This document shows, one piece after another, positions 19,470 through 28,947 of a stretch of 64,000 nucleotides of DNA. Source of the DNA: Helicobacter fennelliae (GTDB lineage Bacteria; Campylobacterota; Campylobacteria; Campylobacterales; Helicobacteraceae); contig NZ_UGIB01000001.1 of the NCBI RefSeq assembly GCF_900451005.1, positions 558,001-622,000 of the forward strand, written 5' to 3'. The translations under genes were made by a program, and so were the position numbers. The notes below the pieces were generated by a model that saw nothing but the letters and a program-made list of their open reading frames with translations, searched no databases and was not told the origin of the DNA. How positions within the stretch are numbered: position 1 is the first letter of the stretch; every line of letters starts with the position of its first letter.

Positions 19470-21248
19470 TTACTCCCCTAGTTTTGCGCTCTTATCATCA
19501 AGGAGTTTTGCGATTTCATCTTTGATTTGCATTTGTGCATTATTTTTGCCTTTCAAACCCGAAGTATTAAAAATCTCAATACTCCTATTTACAAGATTTG
19601 AGAGATTCTCAAAACTTACATCTTGATTTGCCACCTCTTCTAAAAGTTCTGGGTGTAAAATTTTATTATCTGCCATGGTCTCCTCCTGTAATCTATGGAA
19701 TTGTTGTGCAATTCTGATTGCTGATTTGCACATATCAAAGTCTTTATCCCATTCTGCCTGGATTGCTTTAATTTGTAAATCTGTTATGAGATATCCTGTA
19801 TTGTTTTGCTTAAAACTATTTTCTGTTTCTAAGAGTTTGTAAAAGATATCTTTACGCACAGAGCTTAAAAATGGTCCTAAGCCTCCTACTCTGTATACTG
19901 CCCTACCATCGCGTTTATAATCCGCTCTTGCATTCGGATTTTCACGCAAAGCTTTAAGATAGTTGCGAAATTCATTTAGTGGCTTCAAATGCAAATCGCC
20001 TGATTCTATGAAACCCTGCATGGATTTATCTTCACTTATCACTGTGCAAACCCAACAACCAAAACGTGAGCCACCGCAACTACTTTGACTTAAATCCGTG
20101 ATAAATTGACACTCATCACCACTTGCCTTAGAATACAATGCAAACAATTCACTATGATCTTTCTGCCATTTAGGTTTATGTGTAGCAAGATAACTCCACA
20201 CATCATCAGTTCTCCATTTCGCAATGGGTGAATAAGTCATTGTATTTGGAAACTCATGATGTTGTGAATAACCATCTTCATTTAAAATTCGCTTTTGCAT
20301 AGATTTTTTGCGATTATTTGATTCAGCCTCTCTTGTGCCAAGACATAAAATAACGCTTCCATATTTATGAGTGAGTTTAGCAACTTCAGCCTTTGCGGGT
20401 GTAATTTTAAGTCTATCCGTGCACCAACGAAATGTGCGAGTGGGGCTTGGATAGCCCTTGCCAATAAGATTCACCCAAAAATCATCTTTTAAACTTGGAC
20501 TAACTTCTATAATTTTAAAAGGAATATTGTTTTCTTTTGCGTGTGTATTGATAGAATTTATTACAGATTTTAAGAACTTCTCAATATGTGGAGCTTCTAC
20601 GAGTGTGTTTGACGCGATAGCAAAACTAGGTCTCCTTTGTGCTTTAGGCAAATTTAAAAGCATTTCATAAAAAAGCTGCAAGACACATGTAGAATCTTTC
20701 CCTCCACTAAAAGTGATTACAAAAGTTTTTGTGCTATTTAAAAATTTTTCTTTTAAATCATTTTGTGTTTGTGTAATGATTGAGTGACTAGTTATTTCTT
20801 TTGTTTTATCAATGTTTTCTTGTGTTTTTATGTTGTGTTGAGGCAAGGATAACGCATATTCTATCGTTTCTTGTGTTTCAACAATGGGGATTGTAGAATC
20901 TAAGAGTGCAAAAATGCTACAATCAAGATAATAAATGGCAGAATGTGGGTAGAAATTTTTTAGATTATTAGCCATTAAGTTTTTTTGAAAATCAAGCGCA
21001 AATTGCTTTGCTTTATAGCTTGAGTAACATACAAAAAGTATAGGCTTAGAAGATTGAGCTTGCAAATAATCTAATACTTGCCTCATGTTTTGCAATGAGA
21101 GAGAATGTGCGATATGTACATTTGCAAAAGCGAGTTTGGAGCGAATATCAATCACACAAAAATTGGTGAATTGTGCTTGAAAATCTATCAATGATAAAGC
21201 GTGTGTTTGCACAATATCTCCCGATTTTGTGGATGTTTCAGAGGGCAT
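19470..21248 (-). CDS. dndC: Rhodanese-DndC fusion (phosphorothioation sulfurtransferase)
   Basis: A 592-residue protein with two domains. Residues about 30-120 look like a single rhodanese domain: VIDIRSKLAFANVHIAHSLS, then an active loop with Cys74 in ILFVCYSSYKAKQFALDF. Residues about 170-520 are DndC: PP-loop TFSGGKDSTCVLQL (181-186), RWCTDRLKI (Cys276), and the cluster CGGSRFGCWVCTV (Cys391, 398, 401). DndC adenylates and sulfurates the DNA backbone using a 4Fe-4S cluster, normally fed by the cysteine desulfurase DndA/IscS. No dndA is present, so the rhodanese may carry persulfide. The chosen ATG abuts the -10 box; the mRNA may be leaderless or start slightly later. Confidence 0.88.
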   Translation of the reverse strand: MPSETSTKSGDIVQTHALSLIDFQAQFTNFCVIDIRSKLAFANVHIAHSLSLQNMRQVLDYLQAQSSKPILFVCYSSYKAKQFALDFQKNLMANNLKNFYPHSAIYYLDCSIFALLDSTIPIVETQETIEYALSLPQHNIKTQENIDKTKEITSHSIITQTQNDLKEKFLNSTKTFVITFSGGKDSTCVLQLFYEMLLNLPKAQRRPSFAIASNTLVEAPHIEKFLKSVINSINTHAKENNIPFKIIEVSPSLKDDFWVNLIGKGYPSPTRTFRWCTDRLKITPAKAEVAKLTHKYGSVILCLGTREAESNNRKKSMQKRILNEDGYSQHHEFPNTMTYSPIAKWRTDDVWSYLATHKPKWQKDHSELFALYSKASGDECQFITDLSQSSCGGSRFGCWVCTVISEDKSMQGFIESGDLHLKPLNEFRNYLKALRENPNARADYKRDGRAVYRVGGLGPFLSSVRKDIFYKLLETENSFKQNNTGYLITDLQIKAIQAEWDKDFDMCKSAIRIAQQFHRLQEETMADNKILHPELLEEVANQDVSFENLSNLVNRSIEIFNTSGLKGKNNAQMQIKDEIAKLLDDKSAKLGE

Positions 21249-21277
21249 ATTCTAATATAAAATCTTTTGATAGTCAA
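21249..21277 (-). promoter_or_regulatory. Promoter of dnd operon
   Basis: On the minus strand TTGACT (21,277-21,272) and TAGAAT (21,254-21,249) are 17 bp apart, a strong vegetative promoter. The -10 box directly precedes the ATG assigned to dndC. Confidence 0.7.
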
Positions 21278-21345
21278 GAATAATAAGTCTAAATCATTGC
21301 TTGTTAAAATTTGCTATGATTTACTGTGTTATTAAGGAGCAAAAA

Positions 21346-22539
21346 ATGGAGAATTTGATACAAAATGAATTTTTGTATTCGCCCCTGCACGCCAAAGCGC
21401 GCATAGAATCTTCGCCAAATTTTAAAAATGGCAGGGCGCAAAACAGAGAGCCAATAGTGCTGGGGAACAAAGACACAGAATCTAGCGCGCAAGATTTGGC
21501 ACAATTACTACAACTTTACAATAAAGATTCTGTAATGTCTCATATTACACCTAGTGAAATTCCGCAGAGTTCGCACGATTTAAAAACACGCAATTTGCAA
21601 TCTTCACAAAATCATAAAACGCCAAAGCCAAAAAGCCTACTTCGCGAGCTTTTAAGCCCTGATAGAGTGATAATTCCAAGCGTAAAAAGTGATTTGCTGC
21701 AAGCCCCAAAAGAGGATAGTTTTGTGTGGTTTGGGCACTCTTCCTTGCTTTTGTGGCTCAATGGCAAAACGCTGCTTGTCGATCCTGTGCTAAAATCTTG
21801 CGCTTCGCCCCTGCCTTGGGTGATACCACCATTTGCTGGTGCGGATATTTACAGTGCGCATGATTTGCCAAAAATCGATTATCTACTCATTACGCACAAT
21901 CATTACGATCATCTAAGCAAGCGCACTTTACGCGATTTACGCGGTAAAATTGGGTGCGTGATTACACCACTTGGCGTGGGAAAATATCTTGTGCGATTTG
22001 GGATAGAGCCTTGCCAGATTATCGAGCTTGATTGGGATGAGCATATAAAGCTAGATTCTACTTTGCGCGTGCATTGCCTCACAGCACGGCATTTTTCGGG
22101 GCGCGGGATATTTGATAGGGATAAAAGTCTGTGGACGTCGTTTGTGCTAGAATCTCAAAATAAAAAGATATTTTTAAGCGGTGATGGCGGCTATGGCGCG
22201 CATTTTGGTGAGATTGGCGCGCGCTTTGGAGGTATTGATTTTGCCTTTATCGAAAATGGGCAGTATAATCTCAAATGGGCGCAGGTGCATTCTTTCCCAC
22301 ACGAGAGCCTGCAGGCGCTAAAGGATTTGCGTGCTAAAAAGGCGATGCCAATTCATAATTCAAAATTTAAGATTTCAACGCACAGCTGGCGCGCCCCGCT
22401 AGATTCTCTGCTTGCGCTTTATGAAAGAGATTTGAGCGCAGATTTTGTCCTGCTTACGCCAAAAATTGGCGCAATCACGCCTTTATGGCAGGATATAAAA
22501 ACCCCGCGCTGGTGGCAAGAAGTAGCAGAATCTAAATAG
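21346..22539 (+). CDS. MBL-fold metallo-hydrolase (RomA/NAPE-PLD-like)
   Basis: A 397-residue metallo-beta-lactamase-fold protein. After an unusual 100-residue N-terminal extension comes VWFGHSSLLLWLNGKTLLVDPVL. The zinc motif follows in ITHNHYDHLSKRTL (HxHxDH). Later His and Asp ligands are in TARHFSGRG and FLSGDGGYG, and HSFPHESLQAL near the end. This is the lipid/phosphodiester-hydrolase-like group also called RomA; the substrate is unknown. ATG 21,346 sits behind AAGGAGC. The N-terminal stretch has a decayed copy at 15,628, so the family was duplicated around the dnd operon. Intact. Confidence 0.88.
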   Translation: MENLIQNEFLYSPLHAKARIESSPNFKNGRAQNREPIVLGNKDTESSAQDLAQLLQLYNKDSVMSHITPSEIPQSSHDLKTRNLQSSQNHKTPKPKSLLRELLSPDRVIIPSVKSDLLQAPKEDSFVWFGHSSLLLWLNGKTLLVDPVLKSCASPLPWVIPPFAGADIYSAHDLPKIDYLLITHNHYDHLSKRTLRDLRGKIGCVITPLGVGKYLVRFGIEPCQIIELDWDEHIKLDSTLRVHCLTARHFSGRGIFDRDKSLWTSFVLESQNKKIFLSGDGGYGAHFGEIGARFGGIDFAFIENGQYNLKWAQVHSFPHESLQALKDLRAKKAMPIHNSKFKISTHSWRAPLDSLLALYERDLSADFVLLTPKIGAITPLWQDIKTPRWWQEVAESK

Positions 22540-22621
22540 ATTCTCATAGTAAGCTCTAATGTCATAATTTAATACTTTTTATGCTTAAATACGCTCTAAA
22601 ATACCTAAAATACTTTTAACT

Positions 22622-22892
22622 CTAGCCAAAAAGCTGTGAATGCGTGCCTAGCCTTGCAAGATAAATCACATCTCCTTAAATCTTAAAGACGACAAGCTTA
22701 TCGCTTTCCTATATGAAACTCTTTATACTTTTTCCATTCGCCTTTTAGCTCATGAAGCCTTGCTTCTTTTGGCAAATCCTTGCCTTCGCAAAGCAAACTC
22801 AAATATTTTGCAAGCCTGCTAAATTCACTATCATTCAAATCAGTCTTTTTAAAGTCTTTCACAAAGCTTTTTTCTCTTCTAAGCTGATACAT
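22622..22892 (-). pseudogene. YafQ/RelE-type toxin, broken
   Basis: The frame from ATG 22,892 reads YQLRREKSFVKDFKKTDLND and LHELKGEWKKYKEFHIGKR, typical of the YafQ mRNA-interferase fold. It stops early. The expected C-terminus (DKLVVFKI, GDVIYLARLGTHSQLF) continues in the adjacent frame to 22,622, with one TAA inside. A single frameshift plus a nonsense codon therefore remove the last third, including the region with the catalytic His (THSQLF). The antitoxin gene lies directly upstream on the same strand. Confidence 0.8.
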
Positions 22893-22929
22893 GTTTAGTC
22901 TTTTTGAGCTCTTCGTATTCTGCTTTCAG

Positions 22930-23196
22930 CTACTCTATGGTAAAGTCTTCTAGATCCACGCCATTTTCGATATTCTCTATCGCTTTTCTAGTTTCTGCAT
23001 TTGGGATATTGCCTTTGCTTTTTACCTTAAAAGGTATGGCACTTTCTTGGATCACTGCTTTGGCAAAGATATTAAACGCCGCGCTTAGGCTTAGCCCCAT
23101 ATCTTTGAGTAGCTCTTCAAATCGCTCTTTTTCGGCTCTATCCATTTTGAAGCTCACGCTGACATTATTGTTTCGGATATTTTTAGTATTTTGCAT
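22930..23196 (-). CDS. RelB/DinJ-family antitoxin
   Basis: An 88-residue protein with the ribbon-helix-helix N-terminus NVSVSFKMDRAEKERFEELL and the RelB/DinJ pattern MGLSLSAAFNIFAKAVIQES. It pairs with the broken YafQ-like toxin 38 bp downstream. Antitoxins of this type bind the toxin and repress the operon promoter. After the stop, the same frame continues LKAEYEELKKTKH up to the toxin start, so the original protein may have been about 15 residues longer and truncated by TAG. ATG 23,196 has an AAGGAG upstream. The gene may persist only as a regulator or as a relic. Confidence 0.82.
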   Translation of the reverse strand: MQNTKNIRNNNVSVSFKMDRAEKERFEELLKDMGLSLSAAFNIFAKAVIQESAIPFKVKSKGNIPNAETRKAIENIENGVDLEDFTIE

Positions 23197-23275
23197 GTTA
23201 TGCTCCTTTTTAAGAAAATTGCTAGCATTATACTATTAAATCGACATAAATTTACTATGATTTTGACTGCTTATT

Positions 23276-23827
23276 TTAAGCATTAAGAGCTTTAAAGCTC
23301 AAAAGCCTTTCTCTGTAGTATTCATACTGCTTGTGTCGCGTTTCTAATTCTGTGAAGGTATCAAGAATTTTTACTATTTCATTTTGGATTTCTAAAGGTG
23401 GCAGGGGGATTTGGAGTTTTTTAATATGATTGCTATTTAATGCAGGAATTCCTGCCCCGTATTTTAAAGACATTAGATTATTTTCTAAATTTTTAAGAAA
23501 ATAATAAAGAAATTTATTGATTAAATTCTTATTATTTGGCTTAACTACATAACAATGTGCTCCAGCCCAAAATTTTGAAAACATAAAATTAACATACCCT
23601 GCACTTGCGCCACCTTGTGAAATTGTAATTGTATTTTCTGTTTCATTAAAATTTTCAATATAGCCAGATGGGTAGATTCCACCATTTATAACAGGATAAG
23701 TTCCTATTTCTTGCATATCTCTTTTGTTAAATTGTTTTCCTGTGTAAATTTCTACATTATCCCCCAAAGCCTTAAACTCCACTCCATTGGGGCAAAGTTC
23801 CTTGATGAGTTTTTCTATATGATTCAT
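23276..23827 (-). CDS. hsdS: Type I restriction specificity subunit, half-length (HsdS)
   Basis: A 183-residue protein with one target-recognition domain. It begins EKLIKELCPNGVEFKALGD, has the segment TYPVINGGIYPSGYIENFN, and ends with the conserved region LPPLEIQNEIVKILDTFTEL and QYEYYRERLLSF. Normal HsdS carries two such halves over about 400 residues. This one stops after the first. It may be a functional half-subunit that dimerises, but the neighbouring hsdR and hsdM are clearly broken, so truncation is more likely. It is on the same strand as the hsdR remnant and opposite to the hsdM remnant. Confidence 0.82.
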   Translation of the reverse strand: MNHIEKLIKELCPNGVEFKALGDNVEIYTGKQFNKRDMQEIGTYPVINGGIYPSGYIENFNETENTITISQGGASAGYVNFMFSKFWAGAHCYVVKPNNKNLINKFLYYFLKNLENNLMSLKYGAGIPALNSNHIKKLQIPLPPLEIQNEIVKILDTFTELETRHKQYEYYRERLLSFKALNA

Positions 23828-23870
23828 TTAGATTCTCCTTTTTGTTTGGTTTTTGTCAGTGAGCTTGCCC

Positions 23871-23949
23871 CGTCATTCTGAGGGAGGCGATAGCCGACCG
23901 AAAAATCCACTTCCGATTGTGTGGATACTTTGCTACGCTCAGAATGACG
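23871..23949. repeat. Nested inverted repeat (CGTCATTCTGAG type)
   Basis: CGTCATTCTGAG at 23,871-23,882 is perfectly complementary to CTCAGAATGACG at 23,938-23,949. An inner pair ATCCAC/GTGGAT is nested inside. This is a dispersed intergenic hairpin of a different family from the REP-like copies at 971 and 13,013. A weak partial relative may lie near 50,200. Confidence 0.7.
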
Positions 23950-24133
23950 AGTAGATTTAATCTTGCTTGCGATGATGATATGATAAATATTAGATGCACA
24001 GAGCAATTCCAAGATTTGCGATGAGAAATTGCCACAAAGAGATTCTGCGAATGAGGCGCACTTGCTCGTGCGCCACAGTAAAGCAGAAGCGATGCGTGGT
24101 GATTTATCGCGCAAAGCTGAATTGCTTGCAAAC

Positions 24134-25650
24134 TTACAGGCTGTATTTTTCATAGAATTCCCTAAACGCTTGCAATATCTTTGCCTTCTGCTCTTTGCGC
24201 CTCTCTCCAGCCTCGCCAAAAAACCCAAAATCATTGGGCAGTGTCTTTTCTATATCCTCTCCAAGCTCTTCTACATAGCCGTTTTTGAAGCTATTGTCTG
24301 CAAAGATTTTGCTTTCTTTTTCGTTAAGGTTAAATTGCTGTATAAGCTGTGTGAGGTCTTTTTCTTTTTGTGTGGCGATAAAGTGTGTGAATTGCTCTTG
24401 GATAGTATCGCTGTTGTTGTCGCTATTTGGCGTAAATGTGCTTATAAATGCGTGAATAAGATCTTTTTTGCTTCTCAACTTTAGGCTTGAGTCTAGAATC
24501 TTATCAATATTTTCAAGCTCTTTTGTTGTGTCTTTGTGGAGATTTTGGGCGATTAGTGTAAGGATATAGTCTATATTTATATCGACTTGTTTTATTAGCT
24601 CGATTTCAAAGACTATGTCATCGTTTATGTTTGTTTTTTCTTGTTCTTTTGTTTGCTTTATCTCATCACAGATTCGCAGATACGCGCTTTGTAAGTCTTG
24701 CTTTTGGCACAGGGTGAGAAGCTCTTCTTCTTTTTCTAATTCTTCAAATTCATCAAAAGTGCTAAGGACATTATTGAGCTTTAAAATCTCATTAAAAAGC
24801 TTAATGAAGGCTTTTTTCTCTTCTATGGTTTGGAGGTTTTGAGGCTCTTTAAAGTTAGATTTTAGCTCATGTATGAGCTCTTTGTAGCCTTTATGCTCCT
24901 TACCGGACTCATCGATGTATCCTTCTAAATACTCTCTAAAGCTCTTAAGTAGCACGATAGAATCCGCGCCCTCATCGCTAAAAAGCGCGATACTTTCATT
25001 TGTGGCACTTTCTAGATTCCGAAAGCAGATGATATTGCCAAAGGTTTTGATAGAATTTAAGATTCTATTTGTCTTGTCCTAGAGTATGCCTGCAAAAGCC
25101 CTTGATAACGCAGATTTTTATCAACTCAGAGTGTGTTTAGTGTCGTGGCATCAAAGCCTGTGAGAAACATATTTACCACGATAAGTAAATCAAGCTCTCG
25201 CTCTTTCATTTTGTGTGAAATGTCTTTGTAGTAGTTATCAAAGCTATTGCTACTAGAATCTAGCGTGTATCCACTTTGAAACATAGCATTATAATCTTGC
25301 ATAGCGGATTCTAGAAACTCTTTTGAGCTAGGATTTTCTATCCCATCGCCCTCATCTTCGCTTAGATCTTCATTTGCCACAAAGCTATAAATGATAGTGA
25401 TTTTTTGTAAATACCCTCTGCTTCGTATTGATTGATGACTTGGAGGTGGTTATTTTGGAGATTATTTTTATCGATGATTTTTAGATTTTTTACCTTGCCA
25501 TCATCAAAAGTAAAATCTTGGATATAGTTTTCGTGCGAGATATAGCTTTATCCTCGATATGATCGCTTTTCTTAGCTAGCACAAAGCTAAAAAACCGCTC
25601 CCATTCACTTAGGGTAAATTCGCAATTATTGAGCAAATTTGATAGACAAA
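24134..25650 (-). pseudogene. hsdR: Type I restriction endonuclease subunit HsdR, remnant
   Basis: Pieces of HsdR occur in order on the minus strand. Near 25,650-25,420 is an N-terminal part (LSEWERFFSFVLAKKSDHIEDK, then NNLQNNHLQVINQYE in a shifted frame). It then jumps to the end of the helicase region (KKITIIYSFVANEDLSEDEGDG, LLIVVNMFLTGFDATTLNTL), so the nuclease and most of the motor are deleted. After that come TGA where Trp is expected (TL-stop-VDKNLRYQG), a frameshift after AYSRT, and the C-terminal domain from LLKSFREYLEGYIDE to 24,134. At least four lesions make it non-functional. Confidence 0.82.
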
Positions 25651-25721
25651 AGTCTCGAAAAAGCCAAGCTTTTAAAGTAAAGCTTGCTCAAATCCGCTTT
25701 TAATGGGGAGCTTGATGAGTT

Positions 25722-26394
<673 letters not shown>

Positions 26395-26431
26395 TAAATA
26401 AACCACAGAATCTAAAAACAAAGGAGCGCAA

Positions 26432-27268
26432 ATGCAACGACAGATTGAAAAACTTATCCTTGGCACTCAGGCCATCGATGGCGCGGGCGTGAAGCTCACG
26501 CGCGTGCTGGGCGCGCAGAGTATGCAAGACTTCGATCCATTTTTGATGCTCGATAGCTTTGATAGCACCAATCCCACTGATTATATAAAAAGCTTTCCTA
26601 TGCACCCGCACAGGGGGATTGAGACGATTAGTTATATCGCGCAGGGCGCTATGACGCACAAAGACAGCCTGGGCAATGTCGATACAATACGTTCTGGCGA
26701 AGTGCAGTGGATGAGTGCAGGCTCTGGAATCTTGCACGAGGAAATCCTGCCAGAGAGTCCTAGGATGCTGGGCGTGCAGCTCTGGCTCAATCTCCCCAAG
26801 CAGCACAAGATGAGCCAGCCAAGCTATAAAAGCATAAAGCAAATTCCCACGCTCACGCTTGAGTACGCAAGCCTTAAGCTCATAAGTGGCGAGTATCAGG
26901 GCGCTCAAGGCTTTAAACCAAAGTTTTTACCGCTGGATTTTTACGACATCCACCTTGCGCCAAATATGAGCCAAACCATCACGACTAAGCCTAGCCAAAA
27001 TGTCGTGCTCTTTTTGCTGCAAGGCGATGCGTTGGTGCAAGGGCAGCTCGTGCGCGAGAAAACGGCGATAAAGCTTAGCCCCGGTGGAGATCTCAGCCTC
27101 TCTAGCATGGACAAAAACGCGCAGATTCTCTTCCTTAGCTCAATCGCGTTGCACGAGCCTACCGCGTGGGGCGGACCTGTGGTAATGAATACTAAAAAGG
27201 AATTGCAAGAGGCGTTTAAAGAGCTACGTGAAGGTACTTTCATAAAGCACAGCACGCGGATTTCCTAG
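26432..27268 (+). CDS. Pirin family protein
   Basis: A 278-residue bicupin. The N-terminal cupin has the pirin signature FDPFLMLDSFD, MHPHRGIETISYIAQG (metal-binding His residues), VQWMSAGSGILHEE and LGVQLWLNLP. The C-terminal cupin is the more divergent LLQGDALVQGQLV part. Pirins of this group can act as quercetinase-like dioxygenases or redox-linked regulators; which applies here is unknown. ATG 26,432 has AAAGGAGCGCAA. It is intact, whereas a fragment of a paralogue remains at 15,810. Its neighbours are also redox or aromatic-ring enzymes. Confidence 0.92.
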   Translation: MQRQIEKLILGTQAIDGAGVKLTRVLGAQSMQDFDPFLMLDSFDSTNPTDYIKSFPMHPHRGIETISYIAQGAMTHKDSLGNVDTIRSGEVQWMSAGSGILHEEILPESPRMLGVQLWLNLPKQHKMSQPSYKSIKQIPTLTLEYASLKLISGEYQGAQGFKPKFLPLDFYDIHLAPNMSQTITTKPSQNVVLFLLQGDALVQGQLVREKTAIKLSPGGDLSLSSMDKNAQILFLSSIALHEPTAWGGPVVMNTKKELQEAFKELREGTFIKHSTRIS

Positions 27269-27315
27269 CGCTTACTGCAGATTTTAAAATTTGTTACAAA
27301 ATTTTAAAATCCCTC

Positions 27316-27346
27316 TTGACAAATACCAAGTGTAAGGCTTTATAAT
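27316..27346 (+). promoter_or_regulatory. MerR-type 19-bp-spacer promoter, site E
   Basis: TTGACA (27,316-27,321) and TATAAT (27,341-27,346) are 19 bp apart with AATACCAAGTGTAAGG in the spacer. Only the right arm GTGT of the dyad is kept. It precedes the small frame at 27,379. Confidence 0.72.
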
Positions 27347-27378
27347 GCGACTTTTATTTCAAACTAAAAGGGGCATTT

Positions 27379-27537
27379 ATGGAATCCATAAATACACACA
27401 AAGGCACAAAGTCCGCCATAATGATTACAAACGCAAGTTTAAAGAATGATAAAATTCATCAAACGCGAATGCAAGAGGCTATGGCAAAGAGCATAGTGGG
27501 CTTTCTAGCTGTATCTTTGCTAGAATTTAGGGCATAA
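27379..27537 (+). CDS. Small hypothetical protein or gene remnant
   Basis: A 52-residue frame starts 33 bp after the -10 box of site E, behind AAAGGGGCA. It has a polar first half and a short hydrophobic end (SIVGFLAVSLLEF). I do not recognise it. The similar position relative to the promoter as other leader-bearing genes, and the end resembling the hydrophobic part of a leader, suggest it could be what is left of a Tat- or Sec-leader gene. It is convergent with the MerR/reductase relic, separated by one base. Confidence 0.35.
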   Translation: MESINTHKGTKSAIMITNASLKNDKIHQTRMQEAMAKSIVGFLAVSLLEFRA

Positions 27538-27538
27538 T

Positions 27539-28707
27539 CTAACGTTTCAAGCTCTGCCCAATCTCTCGCTCGTTAAGCCATTTAATCGTAGCGGGGTTAT
27601 TGTGGTCTAGCATTTTTGTGGGCGTATCAAGTTTGGCGATTTTTGCCATATCTTGCGCGCTTAAAGTAAAATCAAAAATGCCAAAGTTTTCTCTCATGTG
27701 CGCGATTTTTTTGCTCGCCGCAATAGTTACAATGCCGCGCTGCACGATGTAGCGCGATATCACCTGTGTCGCGCTTTTATTATGCTTTTTGCCAATATTT
27801 AATAGCGTTTTATCCTGCAAGATATTATCGCGCGCTTGCTTAAGCGGGCTCCATGCCTCCATTTGCACATCCAATTCCTGCATGAATTTTTGCGCCTCTA
27901 TTTGCTGAAAATACGGATGGCATTCTACCTGATTTACCGCTGGCTTTATTGCCTGATTTTGCACAAAGTCCATTAAACGCGCATTGTCAAAATTACTCAC
28001 GCCAATGGCGCGCACTTTTTTGGCATTATAGAGCTTTATCATACCGCGGTAAGCCGCGTAAGTGTCATTCACAGGCTGATGGATTAAGAACAAATCCGCA
28101 TAATCAATGCCTAGCTTTTTGCACGACTCTTCATAACTTTTTTGTACCTTTTCTTTGCTCGCATTTGCCTTAAAAAGCTTTGCGGTGATGAAGAGCTCCT
28201 CACGCTTTAGCACCCTATTTAAGGTATTTTTAAGCGTATAGCCCACGCCCTCTTCATTACCATAGCTTTGTGCGGTATCAAAGAGCTGAAAGCCCACTTC
28301 TAAGGCTTACTCAACATATTGTTGCGTCTCTTTTTGGCTGCCTAGCTTTAATGTGCCAAAGCTCAAAATTGGCATAAAAATGCCATTGTTTAGTTTCACG
28401 CTCGGGATTCCGTTAAAAAGCGGGTTAGATTCTGTGCGCTTTGCCAAAGCATTAGAATCCACAGAATCCGCCTTGCTAGAATCCCCTAGCTTGCAAAGCT
28501 CCACAAATTCCGCGACCTTTTTTAAACTCATGCCGCTCTCGTGCATACATTGCACCAAGTCCACCACTGCAAATCATATTCGCTAAAATAGCGGATATTG
28601 TTTTCATCGCGCTCAATGTGTGAAAACAGCCCCATTCTTGCCAAATGCCTTATCGTGTGTGCGCTCACGCCTGTTTTACTCTCAACTTCTCTTATCGTGT
28701 AAGCCAT
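27539..28707 (-). pseudogene. MerR regulator joined to aldo/keto reductase 3, broken
   Basis: From ATG 28,707 the frame reads AYTIREVESKTGVSAHTIRH and NIRYFSEYDLQW, the winged helix of a MerR regulator. One G appears lost near 28,565, and the coiled region continues in the next frame as DLVQCMHESGMSLKKVAEFV and ELCKLGDSS. Instead of the usual MerR end, the same frame runs into a reductase N-terminus (SVKLNNGIFMPILSFGTLKLG). After an in-frame TAA near 28,306-28,308 it continues VGFQLFDTAQSYGNEEGVG and LFLIHQPVNDTYAAY to 27,539. The two parts could be an original fusion or a deletion junction. Its promoter is site F. Confidence 0.82.
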
Positions 28708-28820
28708 AGATTTTTCCTTGATTTTTCCTTGATGTATGTATTTGTAATGTATGCGTTTGTCTGCGTGTATTTATGATTATATATATTTTTAGAATCTATA
28801 TTTTTAGAATCTAAACGCGT

Positions 28821-28851
28821 ATTATACCGCCTCATATATAGTATTTGTCAA
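28821..28851 (-). promoter_or_regulatory. MerR-type 19-bp-spacer promoter, site F (upstream of the MerR gene)
   Basis: On the minus strand TTGACA (28,851-28,846) and TATAAT (28,826-28,821) are separated by 19 bp starting AATACT. It lies about 115 bp before the MerR ATG. MerR regulators commonly autoregulate from such promoters. The dyad is weaker than in sites A and C. Confidence 0.68.
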
Positions 28852-28877
28852 GAATTTATCATTGAATAATGTATTTT

Positions 28878-28921
28878 GCATTTACCTCAAAATAGCCAAA
28901 GCCTACTAGAATGTGAGATTC
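28878..28921 (+). repeat. 44-bp element upstream of ygiD-like gene (copy 2)
   Basis: This is the counterpart of 26,351-26,394, with the same ungapped layout ending GAGATTC. It lies 27 bp before the ATG and includes TAGAAT, a possible -10 box. Confidence 0.55.
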
Positions 28922-28947
28922 AACAAAAATCCAAAATGAGAATCTAA

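Noticed and set aside
23824-24234. Frames of 91-136 codons between hsdS and hsdR
   Set aside because: They read through a perfect inverted repeat and REP-like DNA, and their composition is not protein-like.
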